Part shown: positions 42,355 through 51,885 of the stretch, one piece after another
Layout of the letters: every line of letters starts with the position of its first letter
Position numbering within the stretch: the first letter of the stretch is position 1
Notes under the pieces: model-generated
Seen by the model: the letters and a program-made list of their open reading frames with translations, nothing else
What the model was told of the DNA's origin: nothing
Databases searched by the model: none
NCBI RefSeq assembly: GCF_002799245.1
Contig: NZ_NEQV01000003.1
Location: 241,497 to 305,496 of the forward strand
DNA length: 64,000 nt
Direction: 5' to 3'
Origin: Stenotrophomonas maltophilia
Lineage (GTDB): Bacteria > Pseudomonadota > Gammaproteobacteria > Xanthomonadales > Xanthomonadaceae
Program-made: the position numbers and the translations under genes

Positions 42355-43209
42355 ATGCGATTGCGCAACACGTTGCCGTTGGCCGTACTGCTGCTGTCCA
42401 TCGCTGCGATCACCCATGCGGGCGAACACGTCGAGACCTATCGCCAAGTCGATGGGCGGGCCCTGAAGGTGCATGTGTACAGTCCAGCGAAGACTGCCGG
42501 CAATGCTGCGCTGCTGCTGTTCCATGGTGGCGGCTGGGCACATGGGGAGCCGGCCTGGATGGAAGGCACGGCGGCCCAGCTGCAGGCGATGGGAATCGTC
42601 GCCATCGCCGTGGAATACCGCTTGTCCGGTGCGTCATCCACGCCAGCAGATGCGCAGCGCGATACCTGCGCTGCTTTCATGTGGGCGGCGGCGGAGGCGC
42701 GGCGATTACACATTGATCCGGCGCGTGTCGGTGGCTACGGGGTGAGCGCCGGCGGCCAGCTGGTAGCGGCTGCGGCGCTGGGGGCCTGTGGCGAGAACAG
42801 CGCCCGTCCGCGACGGGTGGTGCTGTGGTCGCCCGCGCTGGATGTCGCCAGCGACGGCTGGTTCAAGCGGCTGATGAAGGGGCAGGACAGCCGCTGGTTG
42901 GATCCGGTGGCCAACGCGGGTGCCGCCGGGCCGCCGATGCTGATCGTCCAGGGAGAGCAGGACACCGTCACCCCGCTGCGCGTGGCCGAGCGCTTCTGTG
43001 CTGCACGTGACGTGGCGCACGCCGAATGCCGGCTGCTGCGCTATCCGCAACTGGGGCATCTGCTCAGCCGCAACCTGACCAGCCAGGAGTCGGTCTTTGA
43101 TGTCGATGCCCGGTCCGCCGCCGATGCCTGGCAGCGGATCGAGAGCTGGCTGCAGGCGGCCGGCTGGTTGCCGGCCAACGCAGGCGAGGCGCCGGCCGCG
43201 CCGCGCTGA
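42355..43209 (+). CDS. Secreted alpha/beta-hydrolase (acetylesterase/BD-FAE type)
   Basis: 284 residues. Signal peptide MRLRNTLPLAVLLLSIAAIT then HAG. The oxyanion-hole motif HGGGW (LLLFHGGGWAHGEPAW), nucleophile elbow GYGVSAGGQL, and the Asp/His of the triad in VQGEQDTVTPL and PQLGHLL are all present. Carboxylesterase acting on short acyl esters in the periplasm is the likely role. RBS GTGAGG is 8 bases before the ATG. It ends with Pro/Ala-rich residues. Confidence 0.87.
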   Translation: MRLRNTLPLAVLLLSIAAITHAGEHVETYRQVDGRALKVHVYSPAKTAGNAALLLFHGGGWAHGEPAWMEGTAAQLQAMGIVAIAVEYRLSGASSTPADAQRDTCAAFMWAAAEARRLHIDPARVGGYGVSAGGQLVAAAALGACGENSARPRRVVLWSPALDVASDGWFKRLMKGQDSRWLDPVANAGAAGPPMLIVQGEQDTVTPLRVAERFCAARDVAHAECRLLRYPQLGHLLSRNLTSQESVFDVDARSAADAWQRIESWLQAAGWLPANAGEAPAAPR

Positions 43210-43218
43210 TCCCACGGA

Positions 43219-43521
43219 TCAATGGGCGGCGGACGTGGTCTGCTTGCACACGTCGTATTCGCCACGGCTCAATGTCTTGTCACGGTCGGTGTCGCAGGCA
43301 TGCAGGCGTTCGGCCCAGTCCGGCGCGACCGCATCGACTTCGGCCAGGGTGACGATGCCGTCCTTGTCCTTGTCCAGCGACTCATATGGCGGAATCAGCT
43401 TCACTTCGGTGACGTCCTCGGCGGCGGTGGCCTTGCTTGCCTCCTGGGTCCTGGAACAGGCGCCCAGCAGCAGGCCGGCGGAGATGGCGAGGACAACAGG
43501 AAGGTAGCGAATACCGGTCAT
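43219..43521 (-). CDS. EF-hand lipoprotein
   Basis: 100 residues. Lipoprotein signal MTGIRYLPVVLAISAGLLLG then AC with the lipidated Cys. Two EF-hand loops follow: DKDKDGIVTLAE (canonical) and DTDRDKTLSRGE (position 6 is Lys in place of Gly). This is a small calcium-binding periplasmic protein of unknown role. It is convergent with the esterase gene, the stops 10 bases apart. Start chosen at the first in-frame ATG giving a signal. Confidence 0.82.
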   Translation of the reverse strand: MTGIRYLPVVLAISAGLLLGACSRTQEASKATAAEDVTEVKLIPPYESLDKDKDGIVTLAEVDAVAPDWAERLHACDTDRDKTLSRGEYDVCKQTTSAAH

Positions 43522-43677
43522 GACAGGCTCCAGGAGTGGGGGCGCGGGCCAGGGTTGGGGATGGCCACGTCCGGATCTTCGGCCGGGGTCTGTAAGCGAG
43601 CCGCGAAGAACCGGCCGGGCCGCGGCGCAGCGGTGGGCCACCGTTCACCCGCACGCCCCATGCGTGCGCCAGCGGCA

Positions 43678-43695
43678 CCTGACGAAATTGTCAGG
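43678..43695. promoter_or_regulatory. CusR-like operator candidate upstream of the RND-TCS operon
   Basis: CCTGAC-GAAATT-GTCAGG, a perfect inverted repeat. The core TGACGAAATTGTCA is one base away from the CusR-type TGACAA-N2-TTGTCA pattern. It lies 88 bases before the adaptor start and could be bound by the operon's own regulator (48060-48749). Confidence 0.55.
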
Positions 43696-43783
43696 CAGGC
43701 GACAGCAAGGCGCTGGAGGCCAGCCACCAGGATGGGGTCAGGCCCGCGCAGCCCCCGCGCCGGCACCGATATGGACCCCCGAG

Positions 43784-44953
43784 ATGCGAATCCCCTTCCT
43801 GTCCGCACGACCGCGTCGCCGCCACCTGGCCCTGGGCGTGCTGCTGCTGGTGGTGTTGTCGCTGGTGATGCTGTTCCAGGGCGTGTCACGCGGCGACGCG
43901 CAACCGGCCAGCGCGCCGGCGCCGGTGCCGGTGGTGACCGGCCGCGTCGAGCAGCGCGATGTGGCGCATTGGCGCAGCGGCGTGGGCACGGTGCAGTCGT
44001 TGCAGAGCACCGTACTGCGGCCGCAGGTCGATGGGGTACTCACCGAGGTGCTGTTCGAGGAAGGCCAGAAGGTGCGCAAGGGCCAGTTGCTGGCCCGCAT
44101 CGATGACCGCGCGATCCGCGCCGACCTGGGCGGCGCACAGGCCGCAGTGGTCCGCGATCGCGCCACGCTGGATGCCGCGCGCTCGGACCTGGCGCGTCTG
44201 CAGCACCTGTCCACCGGCCAGCTGGTCTCGCGGCAGATGCTGGAGCAGCAGGCGGCCACGGTGCAGCAGCTGCAGGCCACCGGGCGTGGAAACCAGTCGG
44301 CGGTGGACGCCGCACAGGTGCAGCTGTCGTACACCCGTATCCTGGCGCCGATGGACGGTCGCATCGGCCTGCGCCAGGTGGACCCCGGCAACCTGGTGCG
44401 TGCCACGGATACGCAGGGCCTGGTGACGGTGCAGCAGACCGACCCGATTTCAGTGGTGTTCGCGCTGCCGCAGGATGCCTTGCCGCAACTACGGCAGGCG
44501 CTGGCGGCCGGCGACGTGGCAGTGCAGGCGCTGGACCGTGATGGTGGCCAGTCCCTGGCTGAAGGCACCCTGCAGGTCATCGACAACCAGATCGACGAGA
44601 CCTCCGGCACGGTGCGGTTGCGTGCCCGCTTCGGCAATGCCGATGACCGGCTGTGGCCCGGGCAGCTGGTCAGCGTTCGCGTACGTATCGGCCAGACGAC
44701 GGGTGCACTGGTGGTGGACGCCGCCGCGATCCAGCGCGGCGTCGAGGGCAGTTTCGTCTACCGCGTGGTCGGCGACGGCAGCGTCGAGGTGCTGCCGGTC
44801 ACCGTCGGTGAAACGGAGAACGGGCAGGTGGCCGTCCAGGGTGAACTGCGGGTGGGTGATGTGATCGTGCGCGATGGCCAGTCACGCCTGCGCCCGGGCG
44901 TGGTCGTCACCGAAGCCGGTGCAGCGGTTGCCAAGGCCGGGGCCGCACCATGA
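43784..44953 (+). CDS. RND efflux periplasmic adaptor (MdtA-like)
   Basis: 389 residues from MRIPFLSARPRRRHLALG. N-terminal membrane anchor at about 14-35. Barrel-sandwich halves (VLRPQVDGVLTEVLFEEGQK and TRILAPMDGRIGLRQVDPGN) enclose an alpha-hairpin (DAARSDLARLQHLSTGQLVSR), followed by the beta-barrel (ISVVFALPQDALPQLRQAL) and membrane-proximal domain. It belongs to the MdtA/MuxA group. The stop overlaps the pump start in ATGA. No outer-membrane channel gene is present here, so it probably uses a TolC encoded elsewhere. Confidence 0.92.
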   Translation: MRIPFLSARPRRRHLALGVLLLVVLSLVMLFQGVSRGDAQPASAPAPVPVVTGRVEQRDVAHWRSGVGTVQSLQSTVLRPQVDGVLTEVLFEEGQKVRKGQLLARIDDRAIRADLGGAQAAVVRDRATLDAARSDLARLQHLSTGQLVSRQMLEQQAATVQQLQATGRGNQSAVDAAQVQLSYTRILAPMDGRIGLRQVDPGNLVRATDTQGLVTVQQTDPISVVFALPQDALPQLRQALAAGDVAVQALDRDGGQSLAEGTLQVIDNQIDETSGTVRLRARFGNADDRLWPGQLVSVRVRIGQTTGALVVDAAAIQRGVEGSFVYRVVGDGSVEVLPVTVGETENGQVAVQGELRVGDVIVRDGQSRLRPGVVVTEAGAAVAKAGAAP

Positions 44954-47900
44954 GTGCCCGCGTCTCGTTGTCCAGCTGGTTCGTCAGGCATCCGGTGGCT
45001 ACCACGCTGCTGACCCTGGCGGTGATCCTGCTCGGCGTGGCCGCGCTGCCGCGGTTGCCGGTGGCGCCCCTGCCGGAAGCGGAATTCCCGACCATCCGGG
45101 TCAATGCCAGCCTGCCAGGCGCCAGTGCCGAGACCATGGCCTCGGCCGTGGCCACGCCGCTGGAAACGCAGCTGACCGGCGTTCCCGGCATCATCGAAAT
45201 GACGTCGACCAGCGCGCTGGGCAGCACCTCGATCACCCTGCAGTTCGATCTGGAAAAGAACATCGATACCGCCGCGCAGGAAGTACAGGCGGCGATCAAT
45301 GCCGCCGCCGGGCGCCTGCCCAGCGATCTGCCGAACCTGCCGACCTGGCGCAAGGTCAATCCGGCCGACAGCCCGATCCTGGTGCTCAGCGTGGTCTCGG
45401 CACAGATGTCGATGACCGAGCTGAGCGACCTGGCCGAGAGCCGCCTGGCGCGCTCGATCAGCCAGATCAGTGGAGTGTCCGAGGTCAACATCGTCGGCCA
45501 GCAGCGTCCGGCCATCCGCATCCAGGCCCTGCCAGAGCGCCTGGCGGCGATGGGCATGACCCTGTCCGACCTGCGCGGCGTGGCCCAGAACGCCAGCCTC
45601 AACCAGGCCAAGGGCGCGCTGATGGGCCAACAGCGCACGTCAACCTTCGAGGCCAACGACCAGCTGTTCGATGCCCAGGACTACCGCCAGCTGGTGGTCG
45701 CCTACCGGCAGGGTTCGCCGGTCACGCTGGGCGATGTCGCGCAGGTGGTCGACGGTGCCGAGAATGCCTACGTGCAGGCCTGGCCGAACGGGCAGCCGGG
45801 CGTGGGCCTGATCATCAGCCGGCAGCCGGGCGCCAACATCGTGCGCACCACCGATGCCGTGCTGGCCGCCTTGCCGGAGCTGCGCGCCAACCTGCCGGCC
45901 AGCGTCGATGTGGAGGTGCTCAACGACCGCACGCGGACCATCCGCGCGTCGCTGCACGAAGTGGAAGTAACCCTGGTGCTGACCATCGTGCTGGTGGTGC
46001 TGGTGATGGGGCTGTTCCTGCGCCAGCTCTCGGCCACGCTCATCGTCGGCGCGGTGCTGGTGGTGGCGCTGGTGGCCACCTTCGCGGCGATGTACGTGGC
46101 AGGCTTCAGCCTCAACAACCTCACCCTGGTCGCACTGGTGGTAGCGGTCGGCTTCGTGGTGGACGACGCCATCGTGGTGGTGGAGAACATCCACCGCCAT
46201 CGCGAGGCAGGGCTGGGGCCGGTAGACGCAGCGCTGAAGGGTGCCGAGGAGATCGGCTTCACCGTGGTTTCGATCAGCCTGTCGCTGATCGCAGCGTTCA
46301 TCCCGCTGCTGTTCATGGGCGGCGTGGTCGGGCGCCTGTTTGCCGAGTTCGCGATGACCATCACCGTGGCGATCCTGATCTCCATCGTGGCCTCGCTGAC
46401 GCTGGCGCCGATGATGGCCGCGCACCTGATGAAGCGCATGCCGGCCCATCGCGAGGGCCAGGACACGCTGGCCGGGCGCCTGCTCGCCGGCTATGACCGC
46501 AGCCTGCAGTGGGCGTTGGGCCACCAGCGGCTGGTGCTGCTCGGCTTCGGTGTGACGGTGGCGGTGGCCGTGGTTTCCTATGTAGCGATACCCAAGGGCT
46601 TCTTTCCACTGCAGGACACCGCGTTCGTGATCGCAACCACTGAAGCGGCGCAGGACATCGGCTTCGAGGAGATGGCCGCCAAGCACCAGCAGCTGGCGAA
46701 AATCGCCGCCGAGGATCCTGCGCTGCAGGCCTACAACCATGCGGTGGGCGCCACCGGCGGCAGCCAGACCCTGTCCAATGGCCGCTTCTGGTTCGTGCTG
46801 AAGGATCGTGGCGACCGCGACGTGGATGTGCACGGCTTCATCGACCGGCTGCGCGCGAAGATGGCCAGCGTGCCGGGTATCACCGTGTACATGCGTGCCG
46901 CGCAGGACATCAACCTCGGTGCGGGGCCGGCGCGTACGCAGTACCAGTACGCATTGCGCGGCCAGGACAGCCGCGAGCTGTCGCGGTGGGCCGAGCAGCT
47001 GACCGAACGCCTGCGCGGGCTGCCGCAGCTGCGTGATGTCTCCAATGACCAGCAGGTCGGCGCCAGCGTCACCCGGCTGCAGATCGATCGTACCGCTGCG
47101 GCGCGCTTCGGCCTGACCGCCAACGATATCGACCAGGTGCTCTATGATGCGTTCGGCCAGCGCCAGATCAACGAGTTCCAGACCGAGACCAACCAGTACC
47201 GGGTGATCCTGGAGATCGCGCCAGGCCTGCTTGGCGAGGTCGATGCGCTGTCCTACTTCCACCTGCGCTCGCCATTGACCGGGCAGATGGTGCCGCTGTC
47301 GGCAGTGGCGCAGGTACAGCCACCAGGCAACGGGCCACTGTCGATCAGCCACAACGGCATGCTGCCGGCGGTAAACCTGTCGTTCAATCTGGCGCCCGGT
47401 GTTTCGCTTGGCGAGGCGGTGGAGCTGGTCGAGCAGGCGCAACGGCAGCTGGGCATGCCCGCCAACATCAACGGGCGCTTCCAGGGTACCGCGCAGGCTT
47501 TCCAGGAATCGCTGGCCAGCCAGCCGTGGCTGATCCTGGGCGCCTTGCTGGCCGTCTACATCATCCTCGGCGTGCTGTACGAGAGTTTCGTGCACCCGCT
47601 TACCATCCTGTCCACGCTGCCCTCGGCCGGTATCGGTGCGGTGCTGATGCTGTGGCTGTGGGGGCTGGAGTTCTCGATCATGGCGCTGATCGGCATCGTG
47701 CTGCTGATCGGCATCGTCAAGAAGAACGGCATCCTGATGGTCGACTTTGCACTTGATGCCCAGCGCAATCGCGGACTGACCCCGCTGCAGGCAATCCATG
47801 AGGCGTGCCTGACCCGCTTCCGCCCGATCATGATGACCACGCTGGCTGCATTGCTGGGCGCCATCCCGCTGATGATCGGCTTCGGTACCGGTTCGGAGCT

Positions 47901-48063
47901 GCGCCAGCCGCTGGGCGTGGCGGTGGTCGGTGGCCTGCTGATCAGCCAGTTGCTGACCCTGTACAGTACCCCGGTGATCTACCTGGCCCTGGACAGGCTG
48001 TTCCTGCAGCGCCGACGCGAGCGCAGGGCAGCGGCCGGCGCCGCACTGACGGAGCCCGGATGA
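44950..48063 (+). CDS. RND multidrug efflux pump (MdtB/MdtC-like, HAE family)
   Basis: 1037 residues, full length. Porter start PLPEAEFPTIRVNASLPGAS. The TM4 proton-relay motif VALVVAVGFVVDDAIVVVENIHRHREAG has the two Asp residues typical of HAE pumps. The second half contains YVAIPKGFFPLQDTAFV, a feature of the MdtB/MdtC/MuxB group, and LIGIVLLIGIVKKNGILMVD. The C-terminus is basic (RRRERRAAAG). It is the only pump in this operon, whereas MdtBC has two, so it is likely a homotrimer. Substrates unknown. Several S. maltophilia Sme pumps exist; I cannot assign a name. Confidence 0.93.
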   Translation: MSARVSLSSWFVRHPVATTLLTLAVILLGVAALPRLPVAPLPEAEFPTIRVNASLPGASAETMASAVATPLETQLTGVPGIIEMTSTSALGSTSITLQFDLEKNIDTAAQEVQAAINAAAGRLPSDLPNLPTWRKVNPADSPILVLSVVSAQMSMTELSDLAESRLARSISQISGVSEVNIVGQQRPAIRIQALPERLAAMGMTLSDLRGVAQNASLNQAKGALMGQQRTSTFEANDQLFDAQDYRQLVVAYRQGSPVTLGDVAQVVDGAENAYVQAWPNGQPGVGLIISRQPGANIVRTTDAVLAALPELRANLPASVDVEVLNDRTRTIRASLHEVEVTLVLTIVLVVLVMGLFLRQLSATLIVGAVLVVALVATFAAMYVAGFSLNNLTLVALVVAVGFVVDDAIVVVENIHRHREAGLGPVDAALKGAEEIGFTVVSISLSLIAAFIPLLFMGGVVGRLFAEFAMTITVAILISIVASLTLAPMMAAHLMKRMPAHREGQDTLAGRLLAGYDRSLQWALGHQRLVLLGFGVTVAVAVVSYVAIPKGFFPLQDTAFVIATTEAAQDIGFEEMAAKHQQLAKIAAEDPALQAYNHAVGATGGSQTLSNGRFWFVLKDRGDRDVDVHGFIDRLRAKMASVPGITVYMRAAQDINLGAGPARTQYQYALRGQDSRELSRWAEQLTERLRGLPQLRDVSNDQQVGASVTRLQIDRTAAARFGLTANDIDQVLYDAFGQRQINEFQTETNQYRVILEIAPGLLGEVDALSYFHLRSPLTGQMVPLSAVAQVQPPGNGPLSISHNGMLPAVNLSFNLAPGVSLGEAVELVEQAQRQLGMPANINGRFQGTAQAFQESLASQPWLILGALLAVYIILGVLYESFVHPLTILSTLPSAGIGAVLMLWLWGLEFSIMALIGIVLLIGIVKKNGILMVDFALDAQRNRGLTPLQAIHEACLTRFRPIMMTTLAALLGAIPLMIGFGTGSELRQPLGVAVVGGLLISQLLTLYSTPVIYLALDRLFLQRRRERRAAAGAALTEPG

Positions 48064-48749
48064 AACTGCTGATCGTCGAGGATGAGAGCAAGACCGCCCA
48101 CTACCTGCGCACCGGCCTGGGCGAACAGGGCTGGGCGGTGGACCTTGCTGCCGATGGTGTGACCGGTCTGCACCTGGCCCGCGAATTCGACTACGACGTG
48201 ATCGTGCTGGACGTGATGCTGCCGGGCATGGATGGCTTCACCGTGCTGCGTGAACTCCGCCGCAGCAAGCAGACCCCGGTGATCATGCTGACCGCGCGCG
48301 ACCGCGTGGACGACCGCGTGCATGGCCTGGGGCAGGGCGCCGATGACTATCTGGTCAAGCCATTCTCGTTCATCGAACTGCTGGCGCGACTGCAGGCGCT
48401 GGTCCGGCGCGGTCGCCAGCAGGAGCCGACCGAACTGCAGGTGGGCGACCTGCAGGTCAACCTGCTGGCGCGCCGCGCCTATCGTGACGGCGCGCGACTG
48501 GACCTGACCGGCAAGGAGTTCGCGCTGCTGGCCCTGCTCGCACAGCGGCGCGGGCAGATCCTGTCCAAGACGGTGATCGCAGCGCAGGTCTGGGACATCA
48601 ATTTCGACAGCAATACCAACGTGGTGGAAGTGGCGATCAAGCGGCTGCGCAGCAAGCTCGACGGCCCGTACCCCAGCAAGCTGCTGCACACCGTGCGCGG
48701 CATGGGTTACGTGCTGGAAGTGCGTGATGACGAGGGCGACGGCCGATGA
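48060..48749 (+). CDS. OmpR-family response regulator (CusR-like) of the RND operon
   Basis: 229 residues. Starts [20 protein letters not shown], phospho-acceptor in [17 protein letters not shown], Lys in DDYLVKPFSFIELLARL, and winged helix NVVEVAIKRLRSKLDGPYPS ... [13 protein letters not shown]. It overlaps both the pump stop and the kinase start by four bases, so pump and regulators are one operon. Similar to the copper-type regulator at 5299, so the two may have overlapping binding preferences. Confidence 0.93.
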   Translation: MKLLIVEDESKTAHYLRTGLGEQGWAVDLAADGVTGLHLAREFDYDVIVLDVMLPGMDGFTVLRELRRSKQTPVIMLTARDRVDDRVHGLGQGADDYLVKPFSFIELLARLQALVRRGRQQEPTELQVGDLQVNLLARRAYRDGARLDLTGKEFALLALLAQRRGQILSKTVIAAQVWDINFDSNTNVVEVAIKRLRSKLDGPYPSKLLHTVRGMGYVLEVRDDEGDGR

Positions 48750-50107
48750 GGTGGTCGATTGCCCAGCGCCTGTCGGCGATGTTCGCGCTGGCCGCGCTGC
48801 TGGTGTTCACCCTGCTGGGCATCGGCGTGTACGGCGTACTGGAACGGCAGGTGGTGCGCTACCAGCACGCCGAGCTGCAGACCAAGCTGCACGCGGTCAG
48901 CGGCAGTGTGGCCATGTGCGATACCCGCGAACGCTGGGGCAAGGTGCGCGACAAGGTCGGCAACCTGATTTCCGGTGACCGCGACACGCTGGTCTGGGCC
49001 TGGAGTGATGACCCGGCCTTCCGCATCGGCAGCGCCCGGCCCCAGGTGACGCCGCCCGGCAGCCACGACGCTGGCATGGGTACCTTGCAGCGCGAGGGCG
49101 GGCATCCGCTGCGCACGCTCTACGAACGGGTGCCGGGCAAGGGTGTGAGGCCGGCGGTGGACCTGTGGATCGGCATCGACTCCGAACCCTACACGCATGC
49201 ATTGCAGCGTTTTGCCTTGGCGCTGTGGGTCGCCGGCGTGCTGGGTGTGCTGCTGGTGGCGGGCCTGGGCTACTGGATCGCCCGGCTGGGGCTGGCCCCG
49301 TTGCGCGCGCTCTCGGATGAGGCACGATCACTCAGCCCACAACGGTTGTCGCAGCGGCTCGGCGCACAGGCGCTGCCTGCAGAGCTGGGCCATCTGACCG
49401 GCGCATTCAACGGCGCACTGGACCGCCTGGAAGCAGCCTATACGCGCCTCGATGCATTCAATGCCGATGTGGCGCATGAACTGCGCACGCCACTGGCCAA
49501 CCTGATGGGGCAGACCCAGGTGGCCCTGTCACGGCCGCGCGGCAACGCGGAGTTGCAGGACGTGATGCAGTCCAACCTGGAGGAGCTGGAGCGCCTGCGC
49601 GCCATCGTCAACGACATGCTGTTCCTGTCACGGGCGGGGCAGGGCGACATCGCGATGGACACCCGCTCGGTGGCGCTGGCCGAAGAAGTGGCCGCCGCCG
49701 GGGACTTCCTTGAGTTCCTGTTCGAGGAGGCCGGGCTGACCCTGCGCATCGAAGGCGAAGCAACCGCCAGCATCGATCCGTCGCTGTTCCGGCGCGCCCT
49801 GACCAACCTGCTGCACAACGCGGTGCAGCATGCACGGCCCGGCAGCGTGGTGCGCGTGCAGCTGCAGGCCGAAGGCGTGCAGGCACGCATCGCCGTGTTG
49901 AACGAAGGTGACGGCATTGCTGCCGAGCACCTGCCGCTGCTGTTCGAGCGCTTCTATCGGGTCGACGAGGCACGCGAGTATCGTGGCGAGCGCCACCATG
50001 GCCTGGGCCTGTCGATCGTCAAGGCCATCGCCGTGCTGCATGCCGGCGATGTGTTCGTGGCCAGCCGCGATGGGCTGACTACGGTGGGGTTCACGGTGGC
50101 GCGCTGA
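48746..50107 (+). CDS. Sensor histidine kinase of the RND operon
   Basis: 453 residues. Membrane helix at about 10-33, a periplasmic domain of about 130 residues rich in charged and Gly residues (WAWSDDPAFRIGSARPQVTP, HDAGMGTLQREGG), second helix, HAMP, H-box NADVAHELRTPLANLMGQ (His near 243) and ATPase boxes (FRRALTNLLHNAVQHARPG, GDGIAAEHLPLLFERFYR, GLGLSIVKAIAVLHAG). A single Cys sits in the sensor (VAMCDTRERW). It presumably controls the CusR-like partner; the signal is unknown. Confidence 0.92.
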   Translation: MRWSIAQRLSAMFALAALLVFTLLGIGVYGVLERQVVRYQHAELQTKLHAVSGSVAMCDTRERWGKVRDKVGNLISGDRDTLVWAWSDDPAFRIGSARPQVTPPGSHDAGMGTLQREGGHPLRTLYERVPGKGVRPAVDLWIGIDSEPYTHALQRFALALWVAGVLGVLLVAGLGYWIARLGLAPLRALSDEARSLSPQRLSQRLGAQALPAELGHLTGAFNGALDRLEAAYTRLDAFNADVAHELRTPLANLMGQTQVALSRPRGNAELQDVMQSNLEELERLRAIVNDMLFLSRAGQGDIAMDTRSVALAEEVAAAGDFLEFLFEEAGLTLRIEGEATASIDPSLFRRALTNLLHNAVQHARPGSVVRVQLQAEGVQARIAVLNEGDGIAAEHLPLLFERFYRVDEAREYRGERHHGLGLSIVKAIAVLHAGDVFVASRDGLTTVGFTVAR

Positions 50108-50115
50108 CGCTGCGG

Positions 50116-51075
50116 TCAGGTGCCGCTGCCGAACTGGTCGGCAAACGCGTCCGTGGCCCGCACCAGCGCATCGACCGTAGCCGGCTCGTTCGCGCTGTGG
50201 CCGGAGGTCACCATCTCCAGCCGGGCTTCCGGCCAGGCCTTGGCCAGATCCCAGGCGCTGCGCGGCGGGCAGATGATGTCGTAGCGCCCCTGCACGATCA
50301 CGCCGGGCAGGTGGCGGATGCGATCGATGCCGCGCAGCAGCTGGTCCGGCTCCAGGAAGATGCCATTGCGGAAGTAGTGCGCCTCGATGCGGGCCTTGGC
50401 CAGCACGTCCTGCGGATCGTCGGTGGGTTGTGCCTCCACGTCATGCTGCAGGGTGGCCGCATTGTCTTCCCAGCCCAGCCAGGCCTGCGCGGCTTCGATG
50501 CGGGTCGCCTGATCCGGGCCATCCATGCGCGTCCAGTAGGCCGCGATCATGTCGCCGCGCTCGGCTTCCGGGATGTAGGCCTCATAGCGGTCCCAGCGCT
50601 CCGGGAAGATCCAGCGCGCACCGCCCTCGGCCTCCGCAAACCAGCGGTTCTCGATGTCGCGGCCGAGGAACACGCCACGCACGATCAGGCCGCTGGCGCG
50701 TTCGGGATGCGCCTGGGCATAGGCCAGCGACAGCGTTGAGCCCCACGAGCCGCCATAGACCAGCCAGTGCTCGATGCCGAGGTGTTCGCGCACCTTCTCG
50801 ATGTCGGCGACGAGGTCCTGCGTGGTGTTCTCGCGCAGTTCGCCGAACGGCGTGGAGCGGCCGCTGCCGCGCTGGTCGATCAGCACGATGCGGTAGCGCG
50901 CCGGATCGAAGAAGCGGCGATGGGTCGGTGAGATGCCGGCACCCGGGCCGCCGTGCAGGTACACCACCGCAATGCCCTCCGGTGTGCCGCATTCTTCGAT
51001 GTGCAGCGTGTGCAGATCGCTCACCGGCAGGGTGAATTCGCGATAGGGCTCGATGGCGGGATACAGGGTGCGCAT
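50116..51075 (-). CDS. pip: Proline iminopeptidase
   Basis: 319 residues, the family length. Cytoplasmic alpha/beta-hydrolase removing N-terminal proline from peptides. The triad elements are VYGGSWGSTLSLAYAQAHPE (nucleophile Ser), VQGRYDIICPPRSAW (Asp) and VTSGHSANEP (His). The oxyanion motif is VVYLHGGPGAGIS. Start MRTLYPAIEPYREF is typical. It is convergent with the kinase gene, 8 bases between stops. Confidence 0.95.
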   Translation of the reverse strand: MRTLYPAIEPYREFTLPVSDLHTLHIEECGTPEGIAVVYLHGGPGAGISPTHRRFFDPARYRIVLIDQRGSGRSTPFGELRENTTQDLVADIEKVREHLGIEHWLVYGGSWGSTLSLAYAQAHPERASGLIVRGVFLGRDIENRWFAEAEGGARWIFPERWDRYEAYIPEAERGDMIAAYWTRMDGPDQATRIEAAQAWLGWEDNAATLQHDVEAQPTDDPQDVLAKARIEAHYFRNGIFLEPDQLLRGIDRIRHLPGVIVQGRYDIICPPRSAWDLAKAWPEARLEMVTSGHSANEPATVDALVRATDAFADQFGSGT

Positions 51076-51189
51076 GGCAGGTGCCTCACAAGCTGGGGCG
51101 GCCAGCATAGCGCCGGCGCCTGCGGCCTGCAGCGGCGTGCGCCTGCATGGCGCTGGAAATGGGCTGGCCGATGCGCATAAGCTTCCGCG

Positions 51190-51855
51190 ATGCAAGCGAC
51201 CACGACCGGGACGTCCACGTTCAATCTCTGCCTCGGCAGCGGCGCGCGCGAGCTGCTGAAATGGATCGCACTGCTCACCATGACCGGCGACCATGTGGCC
51301 AAGGTGATCTTCGGTGGCTACGTTCCGGTGCTCAGCGAACTGGGGCGCATTGCCTTCCCGCTGTTCGCGCTGGTGATGGCCTGCAACCTGGCCCAGCCTG
51401 GGGCCGACCTGGGCAAGTCGATACGCCGGCTCGCGCTGTGGGGGCTGATTGCGCAGCCATTGCATGCACTGGCCTTCGGCTCCTGGCTGCCGCTCAATAT
51501 CCTGCTGAGCTTTGCCGTGGCTGCGGTGGCCGTGCATGCGCTGGCGAACGATCGGCCCGTGCAGCTGTTGCTGGCTGCGGGCGTGCTGCCGATGTTCGTC
51601 GATTACCAGTGGGCCGGTGTCGGCAGCGTACTGCTGGCCTGGATCGCGTTCCGCCATCGCGCGTGGTGGCTGCTGCTGGTGGGTCTTGCCGCCGTATGCT
51701 GGGCCAACCACAACGGCTGGGCACTATTGACCATTCCGGTAGTACTGCTGGCGGCGCGGGTGACGTGGCAGCTTCCGCGCTGGCGCTGGGTGTTCTATGG
51801 GTACTACGTGGGGCATCTGCTGGTGTTGGCAGTGGTGGCGCGCGTGCTTTCGTGA
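51190..51855 (+). CDS. TraX-family membrane protein
   Basis: 221 residues, about seven hydrophobic segments. The TraX signature is present: LLKWIALLTMTGDHVAKVIF, LGRIAFPLFALVMACNLAQ and LALWGLIAQPLHALAFG. TraX acetylates F pilin in conjugative plasmids, but chromosomal homologues are common and their substrates are unknown. No conjugation genes are near. The possible start upstream lies in a different frame and is ignored. Confidence 0.85.
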   Translation: MQATTTGTSTFNLCLGSGARELLKWIALLTMTGDHVAKVIFGGYVPVLSELGRIAFPLFALVMACNLAQPGADLGKSIRRLALWGLIAQPLHALAFGSWLPLNILLSFAVAAVAVHALANDRPVQLLLAAGVLPMFVDYQWAGVGSVLLAWIAFRHRAWWLLLVGLAAVCWANHNGWALLTIPVVLLAARVTWQLPRWRWVFYGYYVGHLLVLAVVARVLS

Positions 51856-51885
51856 TCAATGCATGCATGGTCGTACCTTGTGCCG

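Noticed and set aside
45640..47799. 719-codon minus-strand frame
   Set aside because: It is antisense to the RND pump gene, His/Gln/Arg-rich, with composition typical of high-GC shadow frames. The same holds for long frames opposite the metal pump (30-2033), the YdeP-type gene (20486-23032) and mgtA (38748-41777).
48060..50107. Naming the RND operon as one of the known Sme pumps
   Set aside because: I could not match this pump and its downstream two-component pair to a specific named Sme system from memory, so no symbol was given.
51190..51855. TraX as evidence of a conjugative element
   Set aside because: No other transfer, relaxase or integrase gene is present; chromosomal TraX homologues are common.
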